This document shows, piece after piece, positions 12,311 through 21,319 of a stretch of DNA of 64,000 bases. Numbering within the stretch: the stretch's first letter is position 1; each line of letters begins with the position of its first letter. Origin of the DNA: Ostreococcus lucimarinus CCE9901 (Eukaryota > Chlorophyta > Mamiellophyceae > Mamiellales > Bathycoccaceae); the NCBI RefSeq assembly GCF_000092065.1, contig NC_009360.1, positions 744,001 through 808,000 on the forward strand. Direction: 5' to 3'. The position numbers were made by a program, and so were the translations under genes. Under the pieces are notes generated by a model, which ran no database searches, was not told the origin of the DNA, and saw only the letters and a list, made by a program, of their open reading frames with translations.

Positions 12311-13456
12311 ATGCCCACGTCACCGCTCGCCGATCGCGCGCCGCTGAGCGACGCCGACGCGAACGCGAACGCGAACGATGATGGATTCATGAGCCACGCG
12401 CCGCGCGCCATCAAATTACGAAACGTCGCGACGCACCACCCGGTGCGTAAACTCGGCCCGAGCACGGGCGTCGAGGCGATCTTGGGCGGTGATGAAAACG
12501 CGCCGTTCGCGCAGAACGCGCAGAGGAAGTGGAACGAGAACCGGGCGAGACAGCACGCGGGGGCGAATCTGTTCGGCGCGGCGTCGCCGGCGAAGCGAGA
12601 CGCGCGAGAGGAAAGAATCAAAGATGCGAATGGGAAACTCGCGGACGTCGGCGCGAGGTACGACATCGTGAGCGCGAAGACGTTAACGCTGCAAGAGTTG
12701 AGACAGGCGTGCCGGGCGCGAGGGGTGAATCCTGGGGGAAGTAAGGATGCGCTGTGCGAACGGTTGGAGGACGCGATAAAGGCGGGCGCGCCGCCGCTGA
12801 CGTTAGATTCGAGACCGACGACGCAACGAAGTGCGATTGGAGCGGGTGCGCGATTTACGAGTAAGGCGTGCGAAGTGCGGGCGCCGTCGATGGCGCAGCG
12901 CGAACTGCGCGAGTCGCAACAGATTTGGCGAAGCCAGCAAAACGGACACGACATCTTCGGGACGTCCTTCGGCGACGCGGAGACAAAGAAGCGGAAAGTC
13001 GTCGAGGGACCGAAGACGACGTTTTCATTCGAAGCCATCACGCAGTCGTACGTCGACGAGGGCGCTGTCGCGACGAAGGAGGCCGACGTCGCGCCCAAGC
13101 GTGCGAAGCGCGAAGCGCCGGCTTCCACGAATCCCATCACCGACGCCTTCGTTGAAGCGCCCAAGGCGGAGGTCGAGACGATGGCGGACCATCGCAAATC
13201 GGCGTGGTCGAATTTCCAAGGCGCGGGTTTGTTCTCCGAACACTGGACGACCGCGGAAGACGAAGCAGCGGCCGACGAGGCGCTCGTGAAATCATCCACC
13301 ACCGAAACCGGCGCGTGGAAGACGCTCGAAGAAGAGCAAGACGAGCAGGACGAAGACGAGGCCGAGGCCATCGCCGAGCGCGAGGCCGACGAAGCCGTCG
13401 CGGCGGCAGAGCGCGAGTTAGCCGAAGAGCTCGCTCGCGAAGAGCAATCCGACTAG
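12311..13456 (+). CDS. SAP-domain protein, nuclear, otherwise unrecognised
   Basis: The 381-residue protein starts at the first ATG of the frame (12311). A SAP motif, the short helix-extended loop-helix module that binds AT-rich DNA or RNA, spans about residues 119-152 (LTLQELRQACRARGV, then GSKDALCERL). Other visible parts are an N-terminal Ala/Asn/Asp repeat (coded by repeated GCGAAC), basic KKRK and KRAKRE stretches at about residues 222 and 264 that could be nuclear signals, and an acidic Glu/Asp/Ala-rich helical tail ending EELAREEQSD. No catalytic domain is seen. A role in chromatin or RNA binding is inferred only from the SAP motif. A near-exact copy of the last 29 coding bases lies just beyond the stop. 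Confidence 0.7.
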   Translation: MPTSPLADRAPLSDADANANANDDGFMSHAPRAIKLRNVATHHPVRKLGPSTGVEAILGGDENAPFAQNAQRKWNENRARQHAGANLFGAASPAKRDAREERIKDANGKLADVGARYDIVSAKTLTLQELRQACRARGVNPGGSKDALCERLEDAIKAGAPPLTLDSRPTTQRSAIGAGARFTSKACEVRAPSMAQRELRESQQIWRSQQNGHDIFGTSFGDAETKKRKVVEGPKTTFSFEAITQSYVDEGAVATKEADVAPKRAKREAPASTNPITDAFVEAPKAEVETMADHRKSAWSNFQGAGLFSEHWTTAEDEAAADEALVKSSTTETGAWKTLEEEQDEQDEDEAEAIAEREADEAVAAAERELAEELAREEQSD

Positions 13457-13525
13457 CGGCGGCCGAGCGCAAGTGAGCTTAAGAGCTCGCGAGCCTAAGA
13501 GCTCGCTCGCGAAGAGCCATCCGAC
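13425..13525. repeat. 29-bp direct repeat spanning the 3' end of the SAP-domain gene
   Basis: Bases 13425-13453, the last coding bases of the SAP gene, recur at 13497-13525 with one mismatch (CAATCC against CCATCC). The offset is 72 bp, and a shorter partial copy (AAGAGCTCGCGAG) lies between them. This looks like a local duplication of the gene tail into its 3' flank. Confidence 0.8.
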
Positions 13526-13785
13526 GCGTCGGCGCCGAACGCTCGCGACTTCGTCTCGCCGCACGCGCGCGCGAGCCGACACACGCCGAAACGCCCTTCG
13601 TCGCGCGTTCTTTTTCATGTAATCTCATCGTCACCGACTCACGCGTCTCGCGCCCTCCCGTCGCGATCCGTCATCCGCGCCGTCTCTCGCGCCGCGCCTC
13701 CGCCCGGCGCCTCGGCGCGGTGCTTTTTGAGATCCATCGTCATCCGCACATCGACGCCCGCGCCCCCCACGCGCGCGAGCGCGCG
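13457..13785. other. Intergenic region between SAP and UBA-PUB genes
   Basis: This 329-bp gap holds the second copy of the tail duplication (13497-13525) and GC-rich sequence. An in-frame non-ATG extension of the next gene runs through its last part. I see no further gene, tRNA or clear TATA element. Confidence 0.6.
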
Positions 13786-14991
13786 ATGAAGATCAAGTGC
13801 GGTCAGTGCGGAGAGGTGTTCGCGGACATCGCGCGCGCGAAATCGCACGGCGCGACGACCGGACACGACAGTTTCGAAGCCGCGAACGATGACGATGCGA
13901 CCGCGACCGCGACGGCACACGCGACGAACGCGACGCCCGTCGACGGTGACGCCGCGCCGGACGCGGTGAAAGAAGACGCGACGACGCGCGATGAGGCGTC
14001 GACGCTGAAAGAACCGAGCGTGCGCGAGGATTTATTGCAAGAATTGACGGAATTGATGGGATTCGGGAGAAACAAAGCCGTGCGCGCGTTGTACTACTCG
14101 AAGGCGGATTCCGCGGAACGGGCGATCGATTGGATAGAGCGACACGAAGACGATGCGGACGTGAACGAACCGTTGTTGGTGGAAGATGAAGGCTTGAAGG
14201 CGCGAGAGGTGAAGACGGTGAGTAAGATGACGCCGGAGGAAGCCAAGGCAAAGGCGGACGAGTTGCGTAGAAACGCGGCCGCTAAAAAGGCGGAGCGGTT
14301 GTTGGAGGAGAAGGAGATGGAACGACTGCGAGAGCAAGAACGGATCCGGAGCGGGAAAGAATTGTTGGAGGCGAAGAAGTTGGAAGATGATCTCAGTTTG
14401 AAGCGAAATGCCGAGCAGAGGGCGGCGGAGAAGGCGGAGATGGATCGAGCGCGCGCCGCGATTCGCGTGAAAATCGACGAAGACAGACGAGAGCGTCGAC
14501 GAAAGCTCGGATTGCCGGAGGAGTTATCGCCCGAGGAGATGGAGGAGGAGCGTCAACGCGAGGAGGCGCGTGCGCAGGCGGCGCAAGAGGAGATAGCTCG
14601 CAAGGCTGCGGCGGGGATGTACGTCAAACCGGTTTCGAAATTGGAAAATTTACGCAAGCACTTGGTGGACATTAAAAAGGCGTTCGCCGAAGACGCCGAC
14701 GCCGTGACGACGTGCTTTAAGACGCTGTTGACGTACCTCGGCAACATCGCCCGCGATCCGAGCGAAGAAAAGTATCGCTCTATCAAGCTCTCCAACGCCG
14801 CGTTTCAAAAGCGCGTCGCCGCCGTGGGGGGCGAAATCTATCTCTTGGAATTTGGTTTCGTCGAAACTGTCGACGACGCCGGAGAAAAGCGTCTCGTGTT
14901 ACCGCGCGACGGCGCCGACCCGGTGTTATTGCGCACCGCGGGCGAGGAGCTTCACGGCGCGATTGAGAATCCATTCTTTGGCGCGCTTTAG
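13786..14991 (+). CDS. C2H2 zinc finger-UBA-PUB domain protein (ubiquitin/p97 adaptor)
   Basis: The 401-residue product starts at the ATG at 13786. Residues 4-27 form a small C2H2 finger (CGQC...H.....H). Residues about 82-126 are a UBA domain (LLQELTELMGFGRNKAVRAL) that would bind ubiquitin. A long charged helix follows (residues about 145-270, many Glu/Arg/Lys), as in UBXN1-type proteins. The C-terminus (residues about 290-395) is a PUB/PUG domain, with LRKHLVDIKKAFAED and LLTYLGNIARDP; this domain binds the tail of the AAA ATPase p97/Cdc48. No UBX domain is present. The order resembles land-plant UBA/TS-N proteins. A role as a Cdc48 cofactor in protein degradation is inferred from the domains. 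Confidence 0.85.
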   Translation: MKIKCGQCGEVFADIARAKSHGATTGHDSFEAANDDDATATATAHATNATPVDGDAAPDAVKEDATTRDEASTLKEPSVREDLLQELTELMGFGRNKAVRALYYSKADSAERAIDWIERHEDDADVNEPLLVEDEGLKAREVKTVSKMTPEEAKAKADELRRNAAAKKAERLLEEKEMERLREQERIRSGKELLEAKKLEDDLSLKRNAEQRAAEKAEMDRARAAIRVKIDEDRRERRRKLGLPEELSPEEMEEERQREEARAQAAQEEIARKAAAGMYVKPVSKLENLRKHLVDIKKAFAEDADAVTTCFKTLLTYLGNIARDPSEEKYRSIKLSNAAFQKRVAAVGGEIYLLEFGFVETVDDAGEKRLVLPRDGADPVLLRTAGEELHGAIENPFFGAL

Positions 14992-15136
14992 CCACGATAT
15001 TCCGTATCTCTTGAAATGAAACACCGACCACATTCGTTCCTTCGTCGGCGTTCGGTTCGCCGCGCTCTCCGGCGCCTCATTCTCCAGCGCGCGACGACGA
15101 CCGCGACCGCGCCGCCGCGCGTCGCCGCGTCGATCG

Positions 15137-16063
15137 ATGGCGCGGAAGAAGACAAAGAAGCGTCCGGTCATCGCGCGCGACGACGTCGAGTCGCGCGCGA
15201 CGCTCAAAAGCGACGATGAAACGGAAGATTACGACGACGCGGATTCGTCGCCCGCGCGCGTTCCGAACGGCGTGGACGCCTCGCGCGTCGCGTTCGGCGC
15301 GCGGGCGTCGCCGTCGCGCGTCCGAGGCGAAGACGAAGGACCGGTGAAGCTGTGCGTCACGGTGCGGCCGCAGGTCGTCGTCGACGACGACGAAGCGTCG
15401 ATGCGGATAGATATTTTAGAAGAGGTCGTGGAGGATTTGAAGCTCGAGCTCGACGGGTACCGAGCGGCGGCGCGGGAGTTGGCGATCGAGATCGAGGCGA
15501 AGGATAGAGCGCTCGAGGCGAGCGCGAGGGACACGCGACACGAAAAGACGGAGGGACGCGCGCTGGCCGTGCGCGAGGCCACGGCGAGATTGACGGATAG
15601 ATTGGAAAAGGCGGAGAAAGCGGTCGAGCGCGAACGCGGGGATGGCGATCGAGGACGCAAAGCTTTGGAGACGCTGAAGAAAATGGAAGCCGAACTCGAG
15701 CGGCGGATGTGCGACCAAGACGAGGCGTTCGAGCTCAAGTGGGCGCAGCGCGTGGCGGAGGCTAACGCCGATCGAGACGCGTTTCGTGGTAAACTCGCCA
15801 AGCTGGAGGGCGAGATGGAGACGGTTAAAATCTCGGAAGAACGCGCTCGGAGCGAATTGGTTTCGGCGAAACGTCAAATCGACGAGTTACAGCTCCGTCT
15901 AGCCCGAGCGCTTTCCGCGCCCGCACCGCGCGGAAACGAGCGCACGGACGATCCACGCGACGTCGTCGACGACGACGCGTCGAAACCTCGTCGTGGTTTC
16001 TTTTCCTTCATCACGGGCGTGCCCGAGGCGCCGAAATCGGACCGTCCCGTCGTCGACGCCTAG
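15137..16063 (+). CDS. Unrecognised coiled-coil protein
   Basis: The 308-residue product starts at 15137 with a basic MARKKTKKRP and an Asp/Glu-rich N-terminal segment. Residues about 92-258 are a nearly continuous coiled coil (heptad-rich Leu/Glu/Arg/Lys, e.g. ILEEVVEDLKLELDGYR). The tail contains a short hydrophobic RRGFFSFITGVPEA motif that could be a peptide docking site. I recognise no family. A structural or tethering role is possible but is only a guess. The gene sits between the UBA-PUB gene (145 bp upstream) and the SET-domain gene (242 bp downstream), all on the same strand. Codon use looks like that of its neighbours. Confidence 0.65.
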   Translation: MARKKTKKRPVIARDDVESRATLKSDDETEDYDDADSSPARVPNGVDASRVAFGARASPSRVRGEDEGPVKLCVTVRPQVVVDDDEASMRIDILEEVVEDLKLELDGYRAAARELAIEIEAKDRALEASARDTRHEKTEGRALAVREATARLTDRLEKAEKAVERERGDGDRGRKALETLKKMEAELERRMCDQDEAFELKWAQRVAEANADRDAFRGKLAKLEGEMETVKISEERARSELVSAKRQIDELQLRLARALSAPAPRGNERTDDPRDVVDDDASKPRRGFFSFITGVPEAPKSDRPVVDA

Positions 16064-16305
16064 CCCGCGCCGTCTCGACGTTCAACCCATCGCAACGCAT
16101 CACAGACACCGACGACCGACGCGTATTAATCCATGCATCCGCCCACGCGTCTCGCGCCCGATCGCTCGCGCGCGCGGCGCCCCGCGTCCCGGTCTTCGTC
16201 TCTCGCGCGTCGCGTCGATTTAAATCAGTTGGGACAGCCGCGCGCGCGGGCCATCGCACTTGACCGTCATTCCTCGACGCGCCTCGCGCGCCGTCGCGCG
16301 CGCCG

Positions 16306-19176
16306 ATGACCGAGACCGCGCTCGTCATCGCGCGGACGCCCGCGGATAAGTACCGCGTGCGAGCGTGCGCGCAATGCGACAGAAAAGGCGACGCACTCGC
16401 GATTCATTGGCGACGCGGGCACGACCCATCGTCCGCGCTGTTCGGGAAGGATCTGTGCGATAAGTGCGGTAAAGCCGAGAGCCGACGGTTGGTGAAGGAG
16501 CGAGGCGCGGTCCCGCGCGTGGTGTTTCGAGGAACGACGGACGGCGCGACGAGGGCGCCGAGGGCGTCGGGGAAGACGTCGGGGACGAGACGACGAAGGG
16601 CGCCGGCGGTTGGCGGAGAGAAGACGCCGCCGGCGAAGGCGAGATCGCGACCGGAGACGAAGCTCGGCGCTAAGAAAGCGGTGAGAAAGGCGAAGACGTC
16701 GCACGCTGGGTTGGGGTCGATCGCGGTGGTGCGTGAAAAGCTGAGACAATTGGCGACGGAGGAACCGTATTACGCGTGCGAATCCTGGCGGCGAACGCCG
16801 TACGACATCACTCCGTACGATGTGCTGCCGGATGGTGCGTACGTCGCGGGCGTCGGTGTCGAAGATGAGGACGCGAAAGTGTTGTTTGATCGGTTGAACA
16901 CGTCGGTGAGGGATGGATGGACGGATTACGTGCCCGTGAGCGTGAGCGACGGGACCGCGGCGGCGGCGACGGGACAGCAACCGTCGATGAAGGCGCACAG
17001 TGGACTGGAATTAGATTTGTCCACGGAGAAGTTGCGCACGCCGTTGCGTTTGGGGGTGGATGTGGAGGAAAGATCGCTGTGGGGGATGGATTGTTTCACG
17101 CGCGAAGCGATTTTGGCCAGCATATCTGGGGTGACGTGGTACGCGGGCGACGAGAATCGGCCCAGGCGAGTGGAGTATTTGCAACAGCGATTTCTACCGA
17201 AGTTGCACACGCTCGGCGCTGATGGCTGGGATGCGTCGCGTGTGGCGCAGTGCGTGCTCGATGATGCGATAAAGAATGGTGAGAAACACACGGCGATGGC
17301 TTCGCGCGCGTTGCTGAGAGTTATTGCGGAGTGCGACGACGACTACGCCCGGGCGCCGGCGCCGAAAAAGAAGAAGGCAAACTCTACGACGACTACGGGA
17401 GAAGTCAAGGCGGAGGATCATACAGAAGAAATCGTCGAATCCCATGATCCGCGCGCTAGGCGCGAGAGATTTCGAATCCATCCCAAAGGTACGGGTGTGG
17501 TATGCATAAATCCCAACGGCTTGAAGGCGGGTACGTTCGTGAATCACTACATCGGTGAAATTTATTCGCCGTGGAAGTGGTACGAACGGCAAGACGCCAT
17601 AAAAAAGTGTTACCCCGGCATGGAGCTTCCCTCGTTCTTCAACATCACGCTGGAGCGTCCGCCGCACGATGATCGTGGGCGGCACGTCAGCTTCGTCGAA
17701 GCGATGCACAAAGGCTGCTTTGCGTCGCGGCTTTCGCACTCGTGCGAACCGAATTGTCAAACGGTGACGTTCGCAAAGGGAGGCAAGCTTACCCTCGGTA
17801 TGTTCACCACGCAAGACATCGCGTACGGCGAAGAGATGACGTGGGACTATAGTTGCATCACCGAAAGCGCCGAGGAATACCGTACTGGATTTTGTCTGTG
17901 CTCGTCTCCAACGTGCCGAGGTTCGTTCCTCACGTATTCGGGCTCGGGCGCGTTCACGGCGGTGGTGAACAAAAAGCACGCATTTTTACATCGCAACGCC
18001 ATACTTTTCAAGGCGAGCACGTCTGCGTTGACGAATGTTGATCGTAAGATGCTACATGACAGCGGTATCCGCGAATGTGCGCTCGAACATTGTCCGGACT
18101 GGGTCGTCAAGTGGGCGGCGTTGACTCTCGAGTACATCAAGCTAGAGGAGAACGAACTCCCGAACGAGTTGATGAGCTTGCCCGCGACGCGTTTCGGTCG
18201 GTACAACGAACTCGGGGCAAAAAGCGAAGCAACTGGGGTGGCGGCAACGAGGATCACGAACCTTATCGTTACGCTCGATAAAATCCGGTACGTGTTGACG
18301 CGATCCGGACAGGAACGAGCTCCATTCTTTCGAGTTTTGACAGAGAGCGAAGTGATCGAGCACCTTTGGAGCGGTGACGAGTCCATATTACGACGAATCT
18401 TGCGCTCAATATTAGCCGGCGCAGGGGCGAAGAAAGGGTCAAATTCTGTTGGCAAGAGTCGATTAGTCATGGCGAAGATGCCAAAAACCGGCGACGCTCG
18501 CGTCGACGCGGCGATGAAAGCGATTCAGGAACGCATCGACATTGATGAACGACCGAAGACCGCTAGTGGTGCGTGTGAGTCAATGCTCGAGATTTGTACG
18601 ATTTTAAGGCGAATCGACGCGACTTTTTACGCGCAAGTGTCAGATTTGTTGTGGTTTTACGCCAACACTCGCAACTGGTTCACACACGCCAAGCTCGATA
18701 ACGTCATTTCGCCCGCGGTGAACATCGATGATGTGGCGAGCGTGATACCGACGACGCAGCGAAAGCACATCCCTAACGCATTCCGTGGTAACAGGGAGGC
18801 GATGCTGCAAAAACGGTACGGTGCTCTTTACGTATGGGGGCAGTTGGTGACGTGGTACAAGCAAACCATTTACAGTCCCGATTCTTCGCTCAGCGCCGAT
18901 CGTCGCGGGACTTTGTCGTTGCCAGATCCCGAGAGTTGTTGCAGCGCCGCGCCGTCGGCGTACGTGAACAAAGAGCGAAAGGAACTGTTCAAGGCTCTCC
19001 GCAAGAACAAGCATCAGTCTTGGCCGACGGCGACGTCGTGGAGTTTCAAAAATCCAGCCAAGGTGTACGGCTCACCGATGTTCGACGACGCGTTGCGAGA
19101 GATGTACCCGAAAGAGTACGCCTCGACCACGTCCTTCACCACTTTACTCGACAAGCACGAACGTCAGTCTATGTAG
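16306..19176 (+). CDS. SET-domain histone methyltransferase, ATXR3/SDG2-like (H3K4)
   Basis: The 956-residue protein has an N-terminal Cys-rich module (CAQC and CDKC about 35 residues apart, GATA-like), a basic linker and then a SET domain at about residues 385-550. Key SET residues are visible: SRLSHSCEPNCQ (residue about 474, cofactor and catalytic pocket), GEEMTWDYS (about 510), and the post-SET zinc cluster CLCSSPTCRG (about 530). The spacing and the sequence around FFNITLERPP and VSFVEAMHKGCFA are those of plant ATXR3/SDG2, the main H3K4 trimethyltransferase of Arabidopsis. The long C-terminal helical part also fits that family. The algal protein is shorter than the plant one (over 2000 residues). 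Substrate specificity is inferred by homology. The start at 16306 is the first ATG of the frame. Confidence 0.85.
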   Translation: MTETALVIARTPADKYRVRACAQCDRKGDALAIHWRRGHDPSSALFGKDLCDKCGKAESRRLVKERGAVPRVVFRGTTDGATRAPRASGKTSGTRRRRAPAVGGEKTPPAKARSRPETKLGAKKAVRKAKTSHAGLGSIAVVREKLRQLATEEPYYACESWRRTPYDITPYDVLPDGAYVAGVGVEDEDAKVLFDRLNTSVRDGWTDYVPVSVSDGTAAAATGQQPSMKAHSGLELDLSTEKLRTPLRLGVDVEERSLWGMDCFTREAILASISGVTWYAGDENRPRRVEYLQQRFLPKLHTLGADGWDASRVAQCVLDDAIKNGEKHTAMASRALLRVIAECDDDYARAPAPKKKKANSTTTTGEVKAEDHTEEIVESHDPRARRERFRIHPKGTGVVCINPNGLKAGTFVNHYIGEIYSPWKWYERQDAIKKCYPGMELPSFFNITLERPPHDDRGRHVSFVEAMHKGCFASRLSHSCEPNCQTVTFAKGGKLTLGMFTTQDIAYGEEMTWDYSCITESAEEYRTGFCLCSSPTCRGSFLTYSGSGAFTAVVNKKHAFLHRNAILFKASTSALTNVDRKMLHDSGIRECALEHCPDWVVKWAALTLEYIKLEENELPNELMSLPATRFGRYNELGAKSEATGVAATRITNLIVTLDKIRYVLTRSGQERAPFFRVLTESEVIEHLWSGDESILRRILRSILAGAGAKKGSNSVGKSRLVMAKMPKTGDARVDAAMKAIQERIDIDERPKTASGACESMLEICTILRRIDATFYAQVSDLLWFYANTRNWFTHAKLDNVISPAVNIDDVASVIPTTQRKHIPNAFRGNREAMLQKRYGALYVWGQLVTWYKQTIYSPDSSLSADRRGTLSLPDPESCCSAAPSAYVNKERKELFKALRKNKHQSWPTATSWSFKNPAKVYGSPMFDDALREMYPKEYASTTSFTTLLDKHERQSM

Positions 19177-19306
19177 GTGACATGCGCCGCGCGTAACCTT
19201 TGCTTAGTTTGTATCGACTTCACGCGCGTCGATTCCCCGCGTCTCGCCCCGTCGCACTCGCCGTCGAGACGCGCGCCGCACACTCCCGCGCGCGACGACG
19301 CGCGAG

Positions 19307-20155
19307 ATGTCGTTTCATCCCAAGCCCGACGTCCCGGACGCGCTGGAGAGAGTCTCGCGATGCGATATCCTGATCGCCCCCGCGCCTGGGACGTGCGGGA
19401 ACGTGGGTCAGCTCGCGTGCGATGTCTTGGCGCTCAACCTGAATCTTTCGCGCGTCGGCGTCCTCGACTTCGAACACTTGATCCCGGTGTGTGGCCGCGA
19501 TGCGCTGTACGATGACGTCGGGGATGGTGACGTCGCGGGCGCTTTGGCGTGCGCGTGCGAGGTGTACGTCGGAGAAGTGGACTTCGCGGCGGACGCGAAG
19601 GCGCGGGAAACGCGAACCGTCGTCGTCGCGCAGATCCGCAGCGACGCCAACATCGGTGCGCGACGATTATTTTGCGAAGAGTACGTCAACTTTTTGACGA
19701 CATTTACTCATCCCGAGCGCGTGGTGCTGCTGTCGAGCTTACCGTCGACGTACGGCGCGAGCGCGGCGCAAATCGGCGGGACGAAGTGGCGGCGGTTCGG
19801 CGGCGACGATGACTTCAAGTCCATGTGCGCCGCGAACGAATTGATCGAGCTCGAAAAAAATGTGTATCCACCTTCCGAAGAGATCGCGGAGTCCGTGGAC
19901 CCGCACTGGGCGCTCGTGGATACGATAGGAACGAACACGCGCGTGGGGTGCGTCGTGGCGGTGTGCAGCGAGGGCGACAACAGCGTCGACGGCGCGGGGA
20001 TGGCGCTTGCGGCGGCGCGCGCGTGTGGGATAGATGTAGGTACAGAACCGAAGGCGCCGATTCCTGGAGCGACGTACATCGGGCCGTGGCGCGTGCCGCG
20101 ATCTTGGGAAGGCGCGTTCGGGTTGCGAGAAGTTAGCCGCGACATGTTCTCGTAG
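19307..20155 (+). CDS. PSMG2: Proteasome assembly chaperone 2 (PAC2/PSMG2)
   Basis: The 282-residue product matches PAC2, which pairs with PAC1 to assemble the alpha ring of the 20S proteasome. Supporting blocks are the N-terminal LIAPAPGTCGNVGQLACD (residues about 23-40), SRVGVLDFEHLIPVCGRDA (about 47-65), and the central VVVAQIRSD and VVLLSSLPSTY. The length is typical of the family (about 260-290). The ATG at 19307 is preceded by only 130 bp after the SET gene. The 3' end converges on the Nudix gene with 43 bp between the stop codons. No transit peptide is seen, so it is presumably cytosolic or nuclear. Confidence 0.85.
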   Translation: MSFHPKPDVPDALERVSRCDILIAPAPGTCGNVGQLACDVLALNLNLSRVGVLDFEHLIPVCGRDALYDDVGDGDVAGALACACEVYVGEVDFAADAKARETRTVVVAQIRSDANIGARRLFCEEYVNFLTTFTHPERVVLLSSLPSTYGASAAQIGGTKWRRFGGDDDFKSMCAANELIELEKNVYPPSEEIAESVDPHWALVDTIGTNTRVGCVVAVCSEGDNSVDGAGMALAAARACGIDVGTEPKAPIPGATYIGPWRVPRSWEGAFGLREVSRDMFS

Positions 20156-20198
20156 ACGGATGTCATTTTCAATGTGCTGTTGTTACACGGAACGCATC

Positions 20199-21182
20199 CT
20201 AATCGTTACCGACGCGCAAGCTTTGCACGAGTTTCACGTACCCTGGCTCGTCCGGGGTGATAAAACCGTGCCGCACGCAAAAATCGATGATCACGAGGCA
20301 GCAGTTTGGCTTGAAGTCCTCCGTTGTCGCCATGATGTCGATCACTTTGGAAATTTCGTATCGCTCGAAACTTTCCACCTCGCCGTCGTCTGGAGTCGGC
20401 ACGAAATCCAGCGGGAGCTCTAAATCGTAGCAGAACAGCACGTCTCGCTTGCAGCAACCCTGGTAATTCATCGAATAACTCACCGCGCCGACCGCCGTGG
20501 CGTTCTTTGCCAACGACTCGGGCACGCTCGCCTCCTCTCCGCACTCCTTGACGACGCACACGCTCGGAGGCATGCCGTCGGGCAATCCTCCGGCGACGAG
20601 GTGATCGAGCTTGGAAGGAAACGTTTGTTTGTTCTTCGCTCGCTTCCCTACCCACAGCTCTTTGGTGCCGTCCGGTAACGTCACGAACCCGTTCACGTGG
20701 ACGCCGTACGCTCGCACGCCCAAGAGCGACGCCGCCGCGCGTTCGACGCGCAACAACGGCGGCACGCCGTACCCCATCGTGACGGGAAAAATCTCATCCC
20801 GCCAACCCGTGATGACGCCCTTATCTCTCAGCGCCTCCAGCGCCGGTCGCAGCGCGTCCGTGCGCTTATCCGGGGTATCCACCTCCCGCGCGAAAACCAC
20901 CGTCCCGCTCGCGTCCCGCTCGAGCGTCCCCGACCCGCTCGCGCCCAACAGCTCGTCCGCGAACCACGGCTGAAGCGCGCCCACGGCGTGACCGTCGACG
21001 ACGAAAGGCACGTATTTGGCGTGGTCCGCGGCGGTGATTTCGTTACACGCGTCCACGCGCGGCTGTAAACGCTCGGCGTTTGAGAGCGCGCGCGCCATCG
21101 CCGCGCGCGCGCGAGCGTTCGAAACGACGCACGCCGCGCGCCGCGTCAACACCGCGCCGCGCGCCGACGCGCCGCGCGACAT
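20199..21182 (-). CDS. Nudix hydrolase with DUF4743 domain, NUDT20/24-like
   Basis: The product (327 residues from the ATG at 21182) has an N-terminal region with arginine and alanine that could be a plastid or mitochondrial transit peptide. A DUF4743-like domain follows (LQPRVDACN, VPFVVDGHAVGALQPWFADELL), then a Nudix domain starting near VNGFVTLPDGTKELWVGKRA. The Nudix box is the degenerate one usual in this subfamily: LVAGGLPDGMPPSVCVVKEC followed by GEEASV. This group is related to fungal and plant proteins that hydrolyse oxidised thiamine pyrophosphates. The substrate here is inferred. The frame continues upstream of 21182 to another ATG at 21299, but that stretch is Arg-rich noise. It is tandem with the GET1-like gene on the minus strand. 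Confidence 0.85.
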   Translation of the reverse strand: MSRGASARGAVLTRRAACVVSNARARAAMARALSNAERLQPRVDACNEITAADHAKYVPFVVDGHAVGALQPWFADELLGASGSGTLERDASGTVVFAREVDTPDKRTDALRPALEALRDKGVITGWRDEIFPVTMGYGVPPLLRVERAAASLLGVRAYGVHVNGFVTLPDGTKELWVGKRAKNKQTFPSKLDHLVAGGLPDGMPPSVCVVKECGEEASVPESLAKNATAVGAVSYSMNYQGCCKRDVLFCYDLELPLDFVPTPDDGEVESFERYEISKVIDIMATTEDFKPNCCLVIIDFCVRHGFITPDEPGYVKLVQSLRVGND

Positions 21183-21319
21183 GTGCGTCGTCCGACGTCG
21201 ACGCCGACGTCGAGTCGGCGTGTGCCGCGCGCGCGTCTCCTCGCGTCTTCGAATCATCCCTCGACGCGCGTCGCGCCGCCTCCGCGCGCCCGCGCGCACC
21301 GATCGAAATCACGCTTTTC

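Noticed and set aside
12076-13371. 431-codon minus-strand open frame, Ser/Ala-rich
   Set aside because: It is antisense to the SAP-domain gene; the Ser-rich composition reflects the complement of Asp/Glu/Ala codons.
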